A stretch of 64,000 nucleotides of DNA from Thermodesulfovibrio sp. 3907-1M (GTDB taxonomy: Bacteria > Nitrospirota > Thermodesulfovibrionia > Thermodesulfovibrionales > Thermodesulfovibrionaceae), in the NCBI RefSeq assembly GCF_040450955.1, contig NZ_CP144373.1, forward strand, positions 1,158,486 to 1,222,485, written 5' to 3'. The first letter of the stretch is position 1, and each line of letters begins with the position of its first letter. Positions 11,319-18,655 of the stretch are shown here, in pieces. The notes beneath the pieces are model-generated. The model made no database searches, was not told the origin of the DNA, and was given only the letters and a program-made list of their open reading frames with translations. A program made the position numbers and the translations under genes.

Positions 11319-12634
11319 GTAAAAACATCAGCATTAATGTTAATTATCTAACAAGAGTTGAAGGGCACGGCAATATTGTGGTGGAAGTTAAAGATGGAAA
11401 GCTTGAAGTTTGCAGACTTGAAATTGTTGAGTCTCCACGATTTTTTGAAGCATTCCTGAGAGGCCGTTCCATTTATGAAGCCCCTCATATAACCTGTAGA
11501 ATCTGTGGAATCTGTTCATGTGGACATACTCTTGCATCAATTCAGGCAGCTGAGGACGCATTGGAAATAAAGCCAACTGAGCAGACAACTCTTTTAAGAA
11601 AGCTTCTACTTCACTATGAACAGCTTGACAGCCACATTCTTCATATATATCTTCTCGTTGCACCAGACCTTGTTGGCGTTCCAAGCTTTGTTCCTCTTAT
11701 AAAATCTAACCCTGATGTTGTGAGACGTGCACTTAGAATGAAAAGGCTCTGCAATGAGCTTTGTGATATACTTGTTGGAAGGCATGTTCATCCAATCAGT
11801 GCAGTTATCGGTGGATTTACAAAACTTCCAAATCTAAGTGATCTTGAAGAGATGCATAAAAGGCTTCTGGAGCTAAAGCACGATGTGGAGGTTACTGTTG
11901 AACTTTTCAGTAAACTCACTTTCCCTGAGTTTGAAAGAGATACAGAGTATTTAGCACTGGTTAACGATGAAGATGAGTATCCACTGCTTTACGGAGATAT
12001 TGGTTCAACAGATGGATACAGAGTAAGCAAATATGAATATAAAAATGTTGTCAATGAATTCGTTGTTCCCTACGCCTCTGCTAAAAGAACAAAGTGGCAC
12101 AGAGACTCATATGCTGTGGGCGCACTTGCAAGATTTAATCTCAATCATGAAAAACTTCATCCAAAAGCAAAACAAGCAGCCAATGTTCTGAATCTCAAAC
12201 CAAAATGCATAAATCCATATTTTAATACCGTTGCTCAGATTGTCGAGTGTGTTCATTGCGTTGAAGACGCCATAAGAATTGTGGAACTTCTCTGGCAAAG
12301 AGGAATAAACTACGATGAGATAGTTATTCCTGATATAAATGAACTGGGTAAACTTCCCCAGCGTGCTGGAGAGGGAGTTGGTGCAGTTGAAGTTCCCCGT
12401 GGCTTGTTGATTCATCATTATGAGTGCGATGAAAGAGGAATTCTGAGAAATGCAAACTGTGTAATTCCAACAAACCAGAATACCCACAACATAGAGCTTG
12501 ATATGTTAAAGCTCGTTCCAGAGATTATAACTCAGTCTCAGGAAGAGATAACCCTTGCCCTTGAAATGCTTGTAAGAGCCTATGACCCTTGTATATCTTG
12601 CTCAGTTCACATGGTTAAGATTAATTTTAAGTAA
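11315..12634 (+). CDS. hydA: [NiFe] hydrogenase large (alpha) subunit, catalytic
   Basis: 439 residues from a GTG overlapping the previous stop (GTGA). RVEGHGN lies near the N-terminus. Both nickel-site motifs are intact: CRICGICSCGH near residue 61 and DPCISCSVH at the C-terminus. Seven residues follow the final His and would be removed by a maturation endopeptidase. The enzyme oxidises H2 or evolves it from NADPH; relatives also reduce polysulfide. No hyp maturation genes or protease are in the window. Its 3' end overlaps the convergent minus-strand gene by 8 bases. Confidence 0.95.
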   Translation: MSKNISINVNYLTRVEGHGNIVVEVKDGKLEVCRLEIVESPRFFEAFLRGRSIYEAPHITCRICGICSCGHTLASIQAAEDALEIKPTEQTTLLRKLLLHYEQLDSHILHIYLLVAPDLVGVPSFVPLIKSNPDVVRRALRMKRLCNELCDILVGRHVHPISAVIGGFTKLPNLSDLEEMHKRLLELKHDVEVTVELFSKLTFPEFERDTEYLALVNDEDEYPLLYGDIGSTDGYRVSKYEYKNVVNEFVVPYASAKRTKWHRDSYAVGALARFNLNHEKLHPKAKQAANVLNLKPKCINPYFNTVAQIVECVHCVEDAIRIVELLWQRGINYDEIVIPDINELGKLPQRAGEGVGAVEVPRGLLIHHYECDERGILRNANCVIPTNQNTHNIELDMLKLVPEIITQSQEEITLALEMLVRAYDPCISCSVHMVKINFK

Positions 12635-13580
12635 TTTTACCTATCAGTTCCTCAATTTCCTTCGTTAAACTGTTTTTTGTAAACTCTAAAAAAGGCTTGC
12701 CTGCTTTCACTGAAGCTAAAATATCTTCTGAGAATGGAATTTTCCCACAAACTTCAATTCCTGAACTCTCAACCGCCTTTACAATCTGTGAGCTCATCTC
12801 CGTATTCAGGTCATGCTTGTTTATCACAACTTTTACAGGTATATTGAAATGTTTTGAAAGCTCAATAACCCTCATGAGGTCATGCATTCCTGAAAGGGTT
12901 GGCTCTGTTACTGCAACAACAAGGTCAACACCTGTCATGGAAGCCATAACAGGGCATCCAACCCCTGGAGGTCCATCAATCACTACATATTCACAGCCCT
13001 TTTCCTGAGCAGTCTCCTTTGCAAGCTCTCTCAGCTTTGTAACAAGCTTTCCTGAGTTTTCTTGTGCAATGCCAAGCCTTGCATGAATCAGTGTTCCATA
13101 TCTGGTTTCAGAGATAAAATACTGCCCTGAAATTCTGTCATTGAGAGTTATGGCTTCCTCAGGACATACATAGCTACATATTGTACAGCCTTCACAGGAC
13201 AGTTCATCAACCTGAAAAACTGAGGAGGAGATTCTTCGCTGACGCTCGGAATGACAAAGTATGGGCAGGCTCGGAATGACAGAACGGGAATGTTTTAAAG
13301 TTTCTATTTGAAATGATTGAAAAATTTCATTTATAGCATTAAATTTGCAAACTTCTTTACATGCTCCACATTGAATGCATTTAGCCTCATCTATTGATGC
13401 AATCTTGCCTCCTGTAAAATCGTGTGTTTCTTTTATCTCTGGATGTAAAAGCAGATGAAGGTTTGCAGCATCAACATCGCAGTCAACAAGAACCTTATTA
13501 TTTAATGCGGTGGCAAGACATCCTGTAAAAAATGTCTTCCCTGTTCCGCCTTTTCCACTTATTATCAAAATCTGTTTCAT
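12627..13580 (-). CDS. Ferredoxin/MinD-type ATPase, carrying an in-frame repeat insertion
   Basis: 317 residues. P-loop ISGKGGTGKTFFTG at the N-terminus, VLVDCDVDAANLHLLL (switch I), and VIDGPPGVGCPV (Walker B) mark the ParA/MinD fold. Two [4Fe-4S] motifs sit inside it: C68/C71/C74/C78 and C129/C132/C135/C139. Between them, about residues 100-118 (VIPSLPILCHSERQRRIS) are encoded by a dispersed palindromic repeat; the paralogue at 13577-14416 is about 25 residues shorter there. These ATPases occur in pairs in anaerobes and are thought to work in metal-cofactor or redox assembly; no reaction is established. It overlaps its neighbour by ATGA. Confidence 0.88.
   Translation of the reverse strand: MKQILIISGKGGTGKTFFTGCLATALNNKVLVDCDVDAANLHLLLHPEIKETHDFTGGKIASIDEAKCIQCGACKEVCKFNAINEIFQSFQIETLKHSRSVIPSLPILCHSERQRRISSSVFQVDELSCEGCTICSYVCPEEAITLNDRISGQYFISETRYGTLIHARLGIAQENSGKLVTKLRELAKETAQEKGCEYVVIDGPPGVGCPVMASMTGVDLVVAVTEPTLSGMHDLMRVIELSKHFNIPVKVVINKHDLNTEMSSQIVKAVESSGIEVCGKIPFSEDILASVKAGKPFLEFTKNSLTKEIEELIGKIT
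13227..13280 (-). repeat. Palindromic repeat inside a ferredoxin/MinD gene
   Basis: Minus strand: GTCATTCCGAGCGTCAGCGAAGAATCTCC at 13254 downward is a whole unit of the same family (split here for length: GTCATTCCGAGC, loop, GCGAAGAATCTCC), and a partial unit GTCATTCCGAGCCTGCC lies at 13280-13264. Both are translated in frame as part of the host gene. Confidence 0.85.
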
Positions 13581-14416
13581 ATGATTTCCCTTATCTCTTT
13601 ATAAATCTTCTGAAAAATCTCTTTATATTCAGGCATTGCTTTTACAAGGGGAATGCCTTTTGAATAAGCTTCTGCTATTTTCCTGTGAAATGGAATTTTC
13701 AGGAAAACAGGGATTTTATTTTTTCTGCAAAACCCCTCTATGAGCCAATCATCTCCACTTTTGTTTATAATAACGCCTGATTTAATCTTTAAAGCTTGGG
13801 TTACCTCATAGGCAAGCTCAAGATCATGAAGTCCAAAAGGAGTTGGCTCTGTAACAAGAATGCAAAAATCAGAGTCTTTAATCGCAGCCACAGCAGGGCA
13901 TGATGTTCCCGGAGGTGCATCAACTATTGTAATTTTATCCTTTTTTGCGTAAGCCTTTGCTTTTTCAATAACCTTTGGAGCAAGCACTTCTGAAATATTA
14001 AGCCTTCCCTCAATGAATTCAAGGCTATCAAAACTACCGATTTTTATCATTCCAATGCCTCTATGAGCAGGCTTCATTGCTTTTTCAGGACATAGCAAAA
14101 TACATCCCTCACATCCATGACATAGATGGGGAAATAAAATAACATCGCCTGAGCTGTCAAGTTTAATCACACTTAAAGCATTGTAAGCACAGACCTTGCT
14201 ACAGTAACCACAAAGATTACATTTTTCTTTATCAACCTCAGGAACAACAGAGGTTACCTCAATCTCTTGTTTTATTTCAGGATTTAAAAAAAGATGAACA
14301 TTTGGCTCTTCCACATCACAGTCAATTATCTGAGAGTTTTCAATGCTTAATGCCAAAGATACAGCAACTGTTGTCTTTCCTGTTCCACCTTTTCCACTTG
14401 CCACTGAGATTACCAT
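13577..14416 (-). CDS. Ferredoxin/MinD-type ATPase
   Basis: 279 residues from the ATG at 14416, preceded by TGGAGAT at good spacing; an ATG at 14434 lies further inside the upstream gene. P-loop SGKGGTGKTTVAVSL, DCDVEEPNVHLFL and IVDAPPGTSCPAV give the MinD fold. Two ferredoxin motifs, CNLCGYCSKVC and CHGCEGCILLC, are inserted near residues 65-105. It is the uninterrupted paralogue of 12627-13580, with which it overlaps by 4 bases, and the two likely form a heteromer or act in sequence. It overlaps the methyltransferase by 7 bases. Confidence 0.88.
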   Translation of the reverse strand: MVISVASGKGGTGKTTVAVSLALSIENSQIIDCDVEEPNVHLFLNPEIKQEIEVTSVVPEVDKEKCNLCGYCSKVCAYNALSVIKLDSSGDVILFPHLCHGCEGCILLCPEKAMKPAHRGIGMIKIGSFDSLEFIEGRLNISEVLAPKVIEKAKAYAKKDKITIVDAPPGTSCPAVAAIKDSDFCILVTEPTPFGLHDLELAYEVTQALKIKSGVIINKSGDDWLIEGFCRKNKIPVFLKIPFHRKIAEAYSKGIPLVKAMPEYKEIFQKIYKEIREII

Positions 14417-15060
14417 TTTTTTATCTCCATGCACACAAAACCAGGCAATTCTTTAAAATTTTTTTCAATTTCCTCAGGTTCTTCAGGCTCAGGACTCTGA
14501 AATGAAATATTTTTCAGTGTTCCAAAGACTTTTTCAGTTTTTAAACCGCATTGAGAGAGTATTTTCTGAAACTCAGTGAAATGATAAAATTTTGCAAATC
14601 TGTAAAAGGGATGCCCCTGTTTTTTCTTTTCTTCATATAGCTTTCCAAGATAGGAATCAAGAAAGATATCTCCAACAATTATGCTGCCATTGTCCTTCAA
14701 GACCCTTTTTGCTTCATTCAGTGCAAGGGAAATATCATCAACAAAAGGAAGAGTTACAATAAACACTACACAGGAAAAGGTCTTATCCCTGAAAGGCAAA
14801 ACCTCTGCCTTTGCTCTTACTACTGGAACTCCTCTTAGTTTTGCCATTTTAAGTGGAGAGAATGCTTTATCAACTCCTGTAACATTTTTGGCTAAAACAG
14901 CAAATCTTCCTGTTCCAGTGCCTACTTCAAGAATCCTATCTTCACAGCTGCAAAGAAGCTTTTTAATACATTTTGCTTCGTTTTCATATATAATCTTTCC
15001 CTTTTCTGAGTCATACCACTCATCATATTCAGTAAAATAAGATTCAAAAGGATCAGACAT
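14410..15060 (-). CDS. SAM-dependent methyltransferase (class I)
   Basis: 216 residues from the ATG at 15060; GGAGG lies 11 bases upstream inside the previous gene. Motif I is ILEVGTGTGRFAVLA near residue 46, then VTGVDKAFSP (acidic end of beta 2), RAKAEVLPF and a motif IV region ending LPFVDDISLAL. This is the UbiE/Methyltransf_11 type. The substrate cannot be read from sequence. Its place between the MBL-fold protein and two Fe-S ATPases suggests a cofactor or metal-processing role, perhaps small-molecule or arsenic-type methylation; that is a guess. Confidence 0.8.
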   Translation of the reverse strand: MSDPFESYFTEYDEWYDSEKGKIIYENEAKCIKKLLCSCEDRILEVGTGTGRFAVLAKNVTGVDKAFSPLKMAKLRGVPVVRAKAEVLPFRDKTFSCVVFIVTLPFVDDISLALNEAKRVLKDNGSIIVGDIFLDSYLGKLYEEKKKQGHPFYRFAKFYHFTEFQKILSQCGLKTEKVFGTLKNISFQSPEPEEPEEIEKNFKELPGFVCMEIKKW

Positions 15061-15781
15061 AATCACAGGAGCCTCCAATGTAAATATGGCTTCCCGCACC
15101 TGCTTCTATAAAACTTTTACCAAATGCTTGTTTAAACATCGCTCTTGCAAGGTCTCCTGTGCAGTGTGAAGGAGCAATGTATTTTACTCCTTCATTTTTC
15201 AGAAACTCTATCAGATGAGCTATTTCATTCTCCTTTTTATCTTTAAGATGTAGCCCTCCTACAACGGCAAATATTTTATCGTTTGCTATTTTATGAGCTT
15301 TATCTATGATTTCTTTTATTCCCGGATGAGCACAGCCTGTTACAACTACCAGACCTCCGCCTGTATCCATAATAAGAGAGATTTCTTTTATTTGCTCACC
15401 AAGTTCACCTGTAAGATAAACTCCATTCATTATCTCAAGAGGCTCAGAGTCTACCTGATGAATTCTTGATGAAGGGAGAAAGTTTTTTATTTCCTCATAC
15501 TGGGATGCACCGACATAGATTTCAGCTTTGTTGTTAATTGCTGCAATCTCTTTTAAGCCACCTGAATGATCCTTATGAGAATGAGATATAACAACTCTTA
15601 AAATCCTGTCTGGTTTTATCTCAGCTTTCTTGAGATTTCTGAGTAGTTTCCCTCCATCTGCTCCTGTATCAAAAAGAATTCCACCATAGCCTTTTTTTAC
15701 AAAGCAGCTATATCCCCAGCCTGTTTCAAAGCCTTCCTCTGCAGGATAGTTGTCAAAAAGAACAGTCAGGTCAATAATCAT
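15053..15781 (-). CDS. Metallo-beta-lactamase-fold hydrolase (COG1237-like)
   Basis: 242 residues. The metal motif HSHKDHSGG supplies H67, H69, D71 and H72; further ligands are likely in VTGCAHPGI and APSHCTGD. ILFDTGADG precedes it. The closest family by pattern is the MBL group annotated as dihydropterin-methyl-ribofuranosyl-aminobenzene phosphate synthase-like, found in anaerobes beside Mrp/NifX genes; its activity is uncertain. Its ATG overlaps the mrp stop (ATGA), and its 3' end overlaps the methyltransferase start by 8 bases. Confidence 0.82.
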   Translation of the reverse strand: MIIDLTVLFDNYPAEEGFETGWGYSCFVKKGYGGILFDTGADGGKLLRNLKKAEIKPDRILRVVISHSHKDHSGGLKEIAAINNKAEIYVGASQYEEIKNFLPSSRIHQVDSEPLEIMNGVYLTGELGEQIKEISLIMDTGGGLVVVTGCAHPGIKEIIDKAHKIANDKIFAVVGGLHLKDKKENEIAHLIEFLKNEGVKYIAPSHCTGDLARAMFKQAFGKSFIEAGAGSHIYIGGSCDYV

Positions 15782-16620
15782 AGTTTTAAGGTTTCCGTAA
15801 TTTTGTTGATTATATTTGAGAAAGCTTCTGCTGGTTTGCTATTGGGATAATAAATCATTACAGGTTTTCCATCATCTCCAGCCTGAACAATTGCTGGATC
15901 AATGGGAATTCTGCCGAGGAAGGGAACCTTATATTCCTGTGCAAGCCTTTCTGCTCCACCTGTTTTAAATATTTCAACAGTATTTCCACAGTGGGGACAT
16001 ACAAAGCCGCTCATATTTTCAACTATTCCAAGCACAGGGATTGAGCCTTCAATACAAAATTTAATACTTCTGCGAACATCAGCTAAAGCAACATCCTGTG
16101 GCGTAGCAACTATCACTGCTCCATCAACCTTATCAAGAAGCTGAACAATTGATATTATTTCATCTCCTGTTCCGGGAGGAGAGTCAACAACTAAATAATC
16201 AAGATCTCCCCAGCGAACATCACTCAAGAATTGCTCAATCATCCTATGTTTCAAAGGTCCACGCCATACAACAGGAGTGTCCCTTTCTTCAAGAAAAAAG
16301 CCAATTGAAATCACCTGAAGATTATCATACATTTTTATGGGGAAAAGCCCCATATCAGTTATCAGTGGAGGAAATCCCTGCAATCCAAGCATGTTTGGAA
16401 TATTCGGTCCATGAATGTCAATGTCAAGGAGTCCAACATGATATCCCTTTTGAGATAATCCTACCGCAAGATTTGTTGAAACCGTGCTTTTACCAACTCC
16501 ACCTTTACCTGATAAAACAAGAATTTTTTTCTTGATTGCTGAAACAGTTGCTTTTAAAGCGATTTCTTTTTTAATCGCCTGTCTCTCATCGCACTGGCAG
16601 CTTTCCTTTTTCTCTGTCAT
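15778..16620 (-). CDS. mrp: Mrp/NBP35-family Fe-S cluster carrier ATPase
   Basis: 280 residues. An N-terminal CQC motif (C8 and C10) precedes the P-loop VLSGKGGVGKSTVSTNL. DIDIHGPNIPNMLG and DSPPGTGDE are the Mrp switch motifs, and FVCPHCG near residue 205 provides the CxxC that bridges a [4Fe-4S] cluster between two subunits. Mrp/ApbC proteins deliver Fe-S clusters to apoproteins in the cytoplasm. AGGAGGAGGT precedes the ATG. It is downstream of two NifX-like genes and overlaps the MBL gene by 4 bases. Confidence 0.93.
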   Translation of the reverse strand: MTEKKESCQCDERQAIKKEIALKATVSAIKKKILVLSGKGGVGKSTVSTNLAVGLSQKGYHVGLLDIDIHGPNIPNMLGLQGFPPLITDMGLFPIKMYDNLQVISIGFFLEERDTPVVWRGPLKHRMIEQFLSDVRWGDLDYLVVDSPPGTGDEIISIVQLLDKVDGAVIVATPQDVALADVRRSIKFCIEGSIPVLGIVENMSGFVCPHCGNTVEIFKTGGAERLAQEYKVPFLGRIPIDPAIVQAGDDGKPVMIYYPNSKPAEAFSNIINKITETLKL

Positions 16621-16934
16621 CTGACCTCCTCCTGAAGTTTATTTATTACATCTATTATTTTACCATGAGCTTCAAAAACTTTTATTCCTGCTGCTTTTAT
16701 AACCCGCTCTGCACCAGGTCCAATTTTCCCGGTTATTAGAGTCTTCACGCCTTTTGACGCTACAAACTGTCCTGCCTGTGTGCCTGCTCCCTGCTGAGCA
16801 TCTCTCCAAGGATTCTCAACTGCTTCATACTGCATTGTATCTGTATCAAAAAAAATAAAATACTTACAACGGCCAAATCTTGGGTCAATCTCTGAGTTTA
16901 AATCATTACCCTGCGATGTAATGCATATTTTCAC
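16617..16934 (-). CDS. NifX/NifB-type dinitrogenase cofactor-binding domain protein
   Basis: 105 residues from a GTG at 16934 with AAAGGAGG upstream. The family pattern is clear: DPRFGRCKYFIFFDT near residue 17, GAGTQAGQFVASKGVKTLITGKIGP in the middle and a C-terminal KVFEAHG. Proteins with this ribonuclease-H-like fold bind iron-molybdenum cofactor precursors or other metal clusters. No nif structural genes are present, so a general metal or Fe-S cluster carrier role is more likely here. It overlaps mrp by 4 bases. Confidence 0.88.
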   Translation of the reverse strand: MKICITSQGNDLNSEIDPRFGRCKYFIFFDTDTMQYEAVENPWRDAQQGAGTQAGQFVASKGVKTLITGKIGPGAERVIKAAGIKVFEAHGKIIDVINKLQEEVR

Positions 16935-16948
16935 GATTTTTTCCTCCT

Positions 16949-17308
16949 TTAATGTTCACAGTGTCCATGACCATGTTCACAAAGGCTTTCTCCTCCACTC
17001 AGTGTGCCGCTCAGAAATTGAGCAATAACATCCTCCACTTTCCCTGTAACTCCAACAATTACCTTTATTCCAGAGGACTGAAGATTCATTACAGCATTTG
17101 GGCCCATTCCACCTGATATAACACAATCAACATTCTGATTTCTCAAAAACATTGGAACAGCACCTGGCTGGTGGGCTTTATAACCTGGATTTTCAATCAA
17201 ATTTTTACTGATAACCTTTCCATCTTCAATATCTACTATTGTGAAGCCAGGGCATCTACCAAAATGTTGAGCTACATATCCATCTTCTGTTGCTATTGCT
17301 AATCTCAT
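16949..17308 (-). CDS. NifX/NifB-type protein with His/Cys-rich tail
   Basis: 119 residues, ATG at 17308 with AGGAGGT upstream. HFGRCPGFTIVDIEDG near residue 15 and NVDCVISGGMGPNAVMNL give the dinitrogenase-cofactor-binding fold. The C-terminus ends CEHGHGHCEH, which has two Cys and four His within ten residues and is a likely metal-binding tail absent from the sister gene at 16617. The two paralogues lie side by side and may bind different clusters or form a heterodimer. Confidence 0.88.
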   Translation of the reverse strand: MRLAIATEDGYVAQHFGRCPGFTIVDIEDGKVISKNLIENPGYKAHQPGAVPMFLRNQNVDCVISGGMGPNAVMNLQSSGIKVIVGVTGKVEDVIAQFLSGTLSGGESLCEHGHGHCEH

Positions 17309-17317
17309 TTTAACCTC

Positions 17318-17695
17318 CTATTTACCAAAAATTGTTGGTGGTGCATATTTATGTGTTCCTTCAATTACTTCTACACCCGCCTTTTCTTTTATAGCTGATA
17401 TGATATCTTCTTTTCTCGGACAAAACTTCATAATACATGTTCCGATATGTAAAACATCAACATTTTCACCAAGAGCTGTAAGTTGTAACTTTAAAAGAAG
17501 AAGGCTACATATTGCTCTTGTTTTATTGCCTTCACAGCCACCGCAATCCATAATTCCAACAATAGCAGCGTCCTCATTTTTATAACGCTCAAACTCTCCT
17601 TCTTTACGCATAAAAGCAACGAGACATTTTGCATCACCAGGACATAAATTTTTCTCCCCAATCATTGCACATTTAAGTATAGCTAACTTTTTCAT
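17318..17695 (-). CDS. CGGC domain protein (putative metal-binding)
   Basis: 125 residues. The defining CGGC appears in IMDCGGCEGNKTRA near residue 50, with further conserved cysteines in ILKCAMIGEKNLCPGDAKC at the N-terminus and GTCIMKFCPR near residue 87. The family is found in anaerobes and its cysteines are thought to bind metal; function is unknown. GGAGG precedes the ATG. It sits between the terminator-like hairpin at 17719-17741 and the NifX genes. Confidence 0.85.
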   Translation of the reverse strand: MKKLAILKCAMIGEKNLCPGDAKCLVAFMRKEGEFERYKNEDAAIVGIMDCGGCEGNKTRAICSLLLLKLQLTALGENVDVLHIGTCIMKFCPRKEDIISAIKEKAGVEVIEGTHKYAPPTIFGK

Positions 17696-17718
17696 ATAAA
17701 AACCTCCAAAAAATTTTT

Positions 17719-17741
17719 AACCGGAGGCAAAACCTCCGGTT
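17719..17741 (-). terminator. Terminator-like hairpin inside the Fur-controlled cluster
   Basis: A perfect 9-bp stem (AACCGGAGG / CCTCCGGTT) with a 5-base loop begins at the stop codon of the DUF5320-like gene. On the minus strand it is followed by TAAAAATTTTTT. The T-run is interrupted by A residues, so it may attenuate rather than stop transcription and thereby set the ratio between the first gene and the rest of the cluster. Confidence 0.55.
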
Positions 17742-18052
17742 TACTTTGTTTCACCTTTTTCAAGCTCACTCAGACGCTTCTGAACTGCTTCAAGATTTTT
17801 TCTAAGTATTTCTGCTTCTTCTCTGAGTAAATCCACCTCTTCTCTTGAAGAAATTCCGAAAAAAGGTGCTCTCCAGAACCATCTAAATCTCCTTGCCAAA
17901 CCTCCAAAGCATCTCCATCCTCTGCCTCTTCCAAAGCCTCTACCTGGTGCAGGATTCATATATCCTGGAGTTGCAAATCCACCACAAAATCCCAAGCCTC
18001 TGCCTGTTCTTGGACCTGCTCCAAGAGGTCCTGTTCTGTCACCCCATGGCAT
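17741..18052 (-). CDS. DUF5320-like small protein, Gly/Arg/aromatic-rich with coiled-coil tail
   Basis: 103 residues from the ATG at 18052, set by GAGGAGG eight bases upstream (a GTG at 18061 is too close to that site). MPWGDRTGPLGAGPRTGRGLG is the family's hallmark start. A Gly/Phe/Arg/Trp-rich middle (FGRGRGWRCFGG) and a C-terminal coiled coil (about residues 70-100) follow. Such proteins regularly accompany NifX and Mrp genes in anaerobes; function is unknown. It is the first gene after the Fur-box promoter. Confidence 0.82.
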   Translation of the reverse strand: MPWGDRTGPLGAGPRTGRGLGFCGGFATPGYMNPAPGRGFGRGRGWRCFGGLARRFRWFWRAPFFGISSREEVDLLREEAEILRKNLEAVQKRLSELEKGETK

Positions 18053-18087
18053 AGTTATCACCTCCTCAGATTTATTTCTGATTTTAT

Positions 18088-18117
18088 ATTAATGAAAATC
18101 ATTCTCATTTGTCAAGA
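18088..18117 (-). promoter_or_regulatory. Promoter with Fur box for the 18052-12627 cluster
   Basis: On the minus strand, TTGACA (18117-18112) and TAATAT (18093-18088) are separated by 18 bases. A 19-base stretch at 18090-18108 matches the classical Fur box GATAATGATAATCATTATC at 15 of 19 positions (core AATGAAAATCATTCTC) and fills the spacer and part of the -10. Fur with iron would block RNA polymerase here, so the cluster should rise under iron limitation. The box is seen in sequence; the regulator is inferred. Confidence 0.65.
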
Positions 18118-18167
18118 AAAAATTTCATAAAATTTTATCAATTTCTATTACAAGCTCAGAAACTTTC

Positions 18168-18197
18168 TTGACATCGCGTTATATTTTATTGTATATT
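18168..18197 (+). promoter_or_regulatory. Promoter and possible ModE operator of the modE-like gene
   Basis: TTGACA at 18168-18173 and TATATT at 18192-18197 (18-base spacer) lie directly before the GTG at 18203, leaving almost no leader. CGTTATAT...TATATTTCC across 18177-18200 resembles the dyad of ModE sites (CGTTATAT, spacer, ATATAACG), with a good left half and a weak right half. The nine bases GTTATATTT (18178-18186) recur before tupA. Confidence 0.4.
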
Positions 18198-18202
18198 TCC
18201 AT

Positions 18203-18607
18203 GTGAAAAAAAGAGGGAGAAAAAAATTAAAAGATCTACATCAGTTTTGTATTACTGGCAGTGGAAAACAGGGAGACTATGAGCTTAAAGGTAAAATCTG
18301 GATTGAAGGAAAAGAGGGAACTTTTCTTGGCTATGGAAGAATTGCACTGCTTGAGAAAATCAAGCAGTATGGCTCAATTTCAAAGGCAGCTAAAGCCCTT
18401 AACATGTCATACAGACAGGCATGGAGGCTTATAAATTCTATGAACAGGCAGGCAGGAACGCCTTTTGTGGAGACACAGGTTGGTGGTCAAAGCGGTGGCG
18501 GAACAAAGATTACAGAGGCTGCTGAAAAAGCAATTGAGCAGTTCTTGAGAATTCAGGAAGATTTTAAAAAATTTCTTGAAGAAGGTATTAAAAATTTCAG
18601 AATTTAA
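18203..18607 (+). CDS. ModE-like molybdate/tungstate-responsive regulator (DNA-binding domain only)
   Basis: 134 residues from GTG at 18203 without a visible ribosome site. Residues about 45-120 form the ModE N-terminal winged helix: GRIALLEKIKQYGSISKAAKALNMSYRQAW with the helix-turn-helix, then a wing with GGQSGGG(T)KIT. The C-terminal molybdate-binding (TOBE) domains of E. coli ModE are missing. It is about 50 bases upstream of tupA on the same strand, so it probably controls tungstate/molybdate uptake. Confidence 0.85.
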   Translation: MKKRGRKKLKDLHQFCITGSGKQGDYELKGKIWIEGKEGTFLGYGRIALLEKIKQYGSISKAAKALNMSYRQAWRLINSMNRQAGTPFVETQVGGQSGGGTKITEAAEKAIEQFLRIQEDFKKFLEEGIKNFRI

Positions 18608-18622
18608 TTTTTTGTAACCAGT

Positions 18623-18640
18623 GTTATATTTAAATAAACA
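18623..18640 (+). promoter_or_regulatory. Possible ModE-type operator before tupA
   Basis: GTTATATTTAAATAAAC at 18623-18639 shares GTTATATTT with the site before the ModE-like gene and has loose dyad symmetry about its centre. It lies 25-33 bases before the tupA ATG. A clear -35/-10 pair is not apparent, so tupA may be read from the upstream promoter. Confidence 0.28.
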
Positions 18641-18655
18641 TATTGGAGGTGTCAA

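Noticed and set aside
12107-12487. 126-codon minus-strand frame opposite hydA
   Set aside because: Shadow of the hydrogenase large subunit; no start site and no domain.
16149-16535. 128-codon plus-strand frame inside mrp
   Set aside because: Antisense shadow of a well-conserved ATPase with no family pattern of its own.
16617-17308. Nitrogen fixation locus
   Set aside because: NifX-like domains occur in many non-nitrogenase proteins; nifH, nifD, nifK, nifE and nifN are all absent here.
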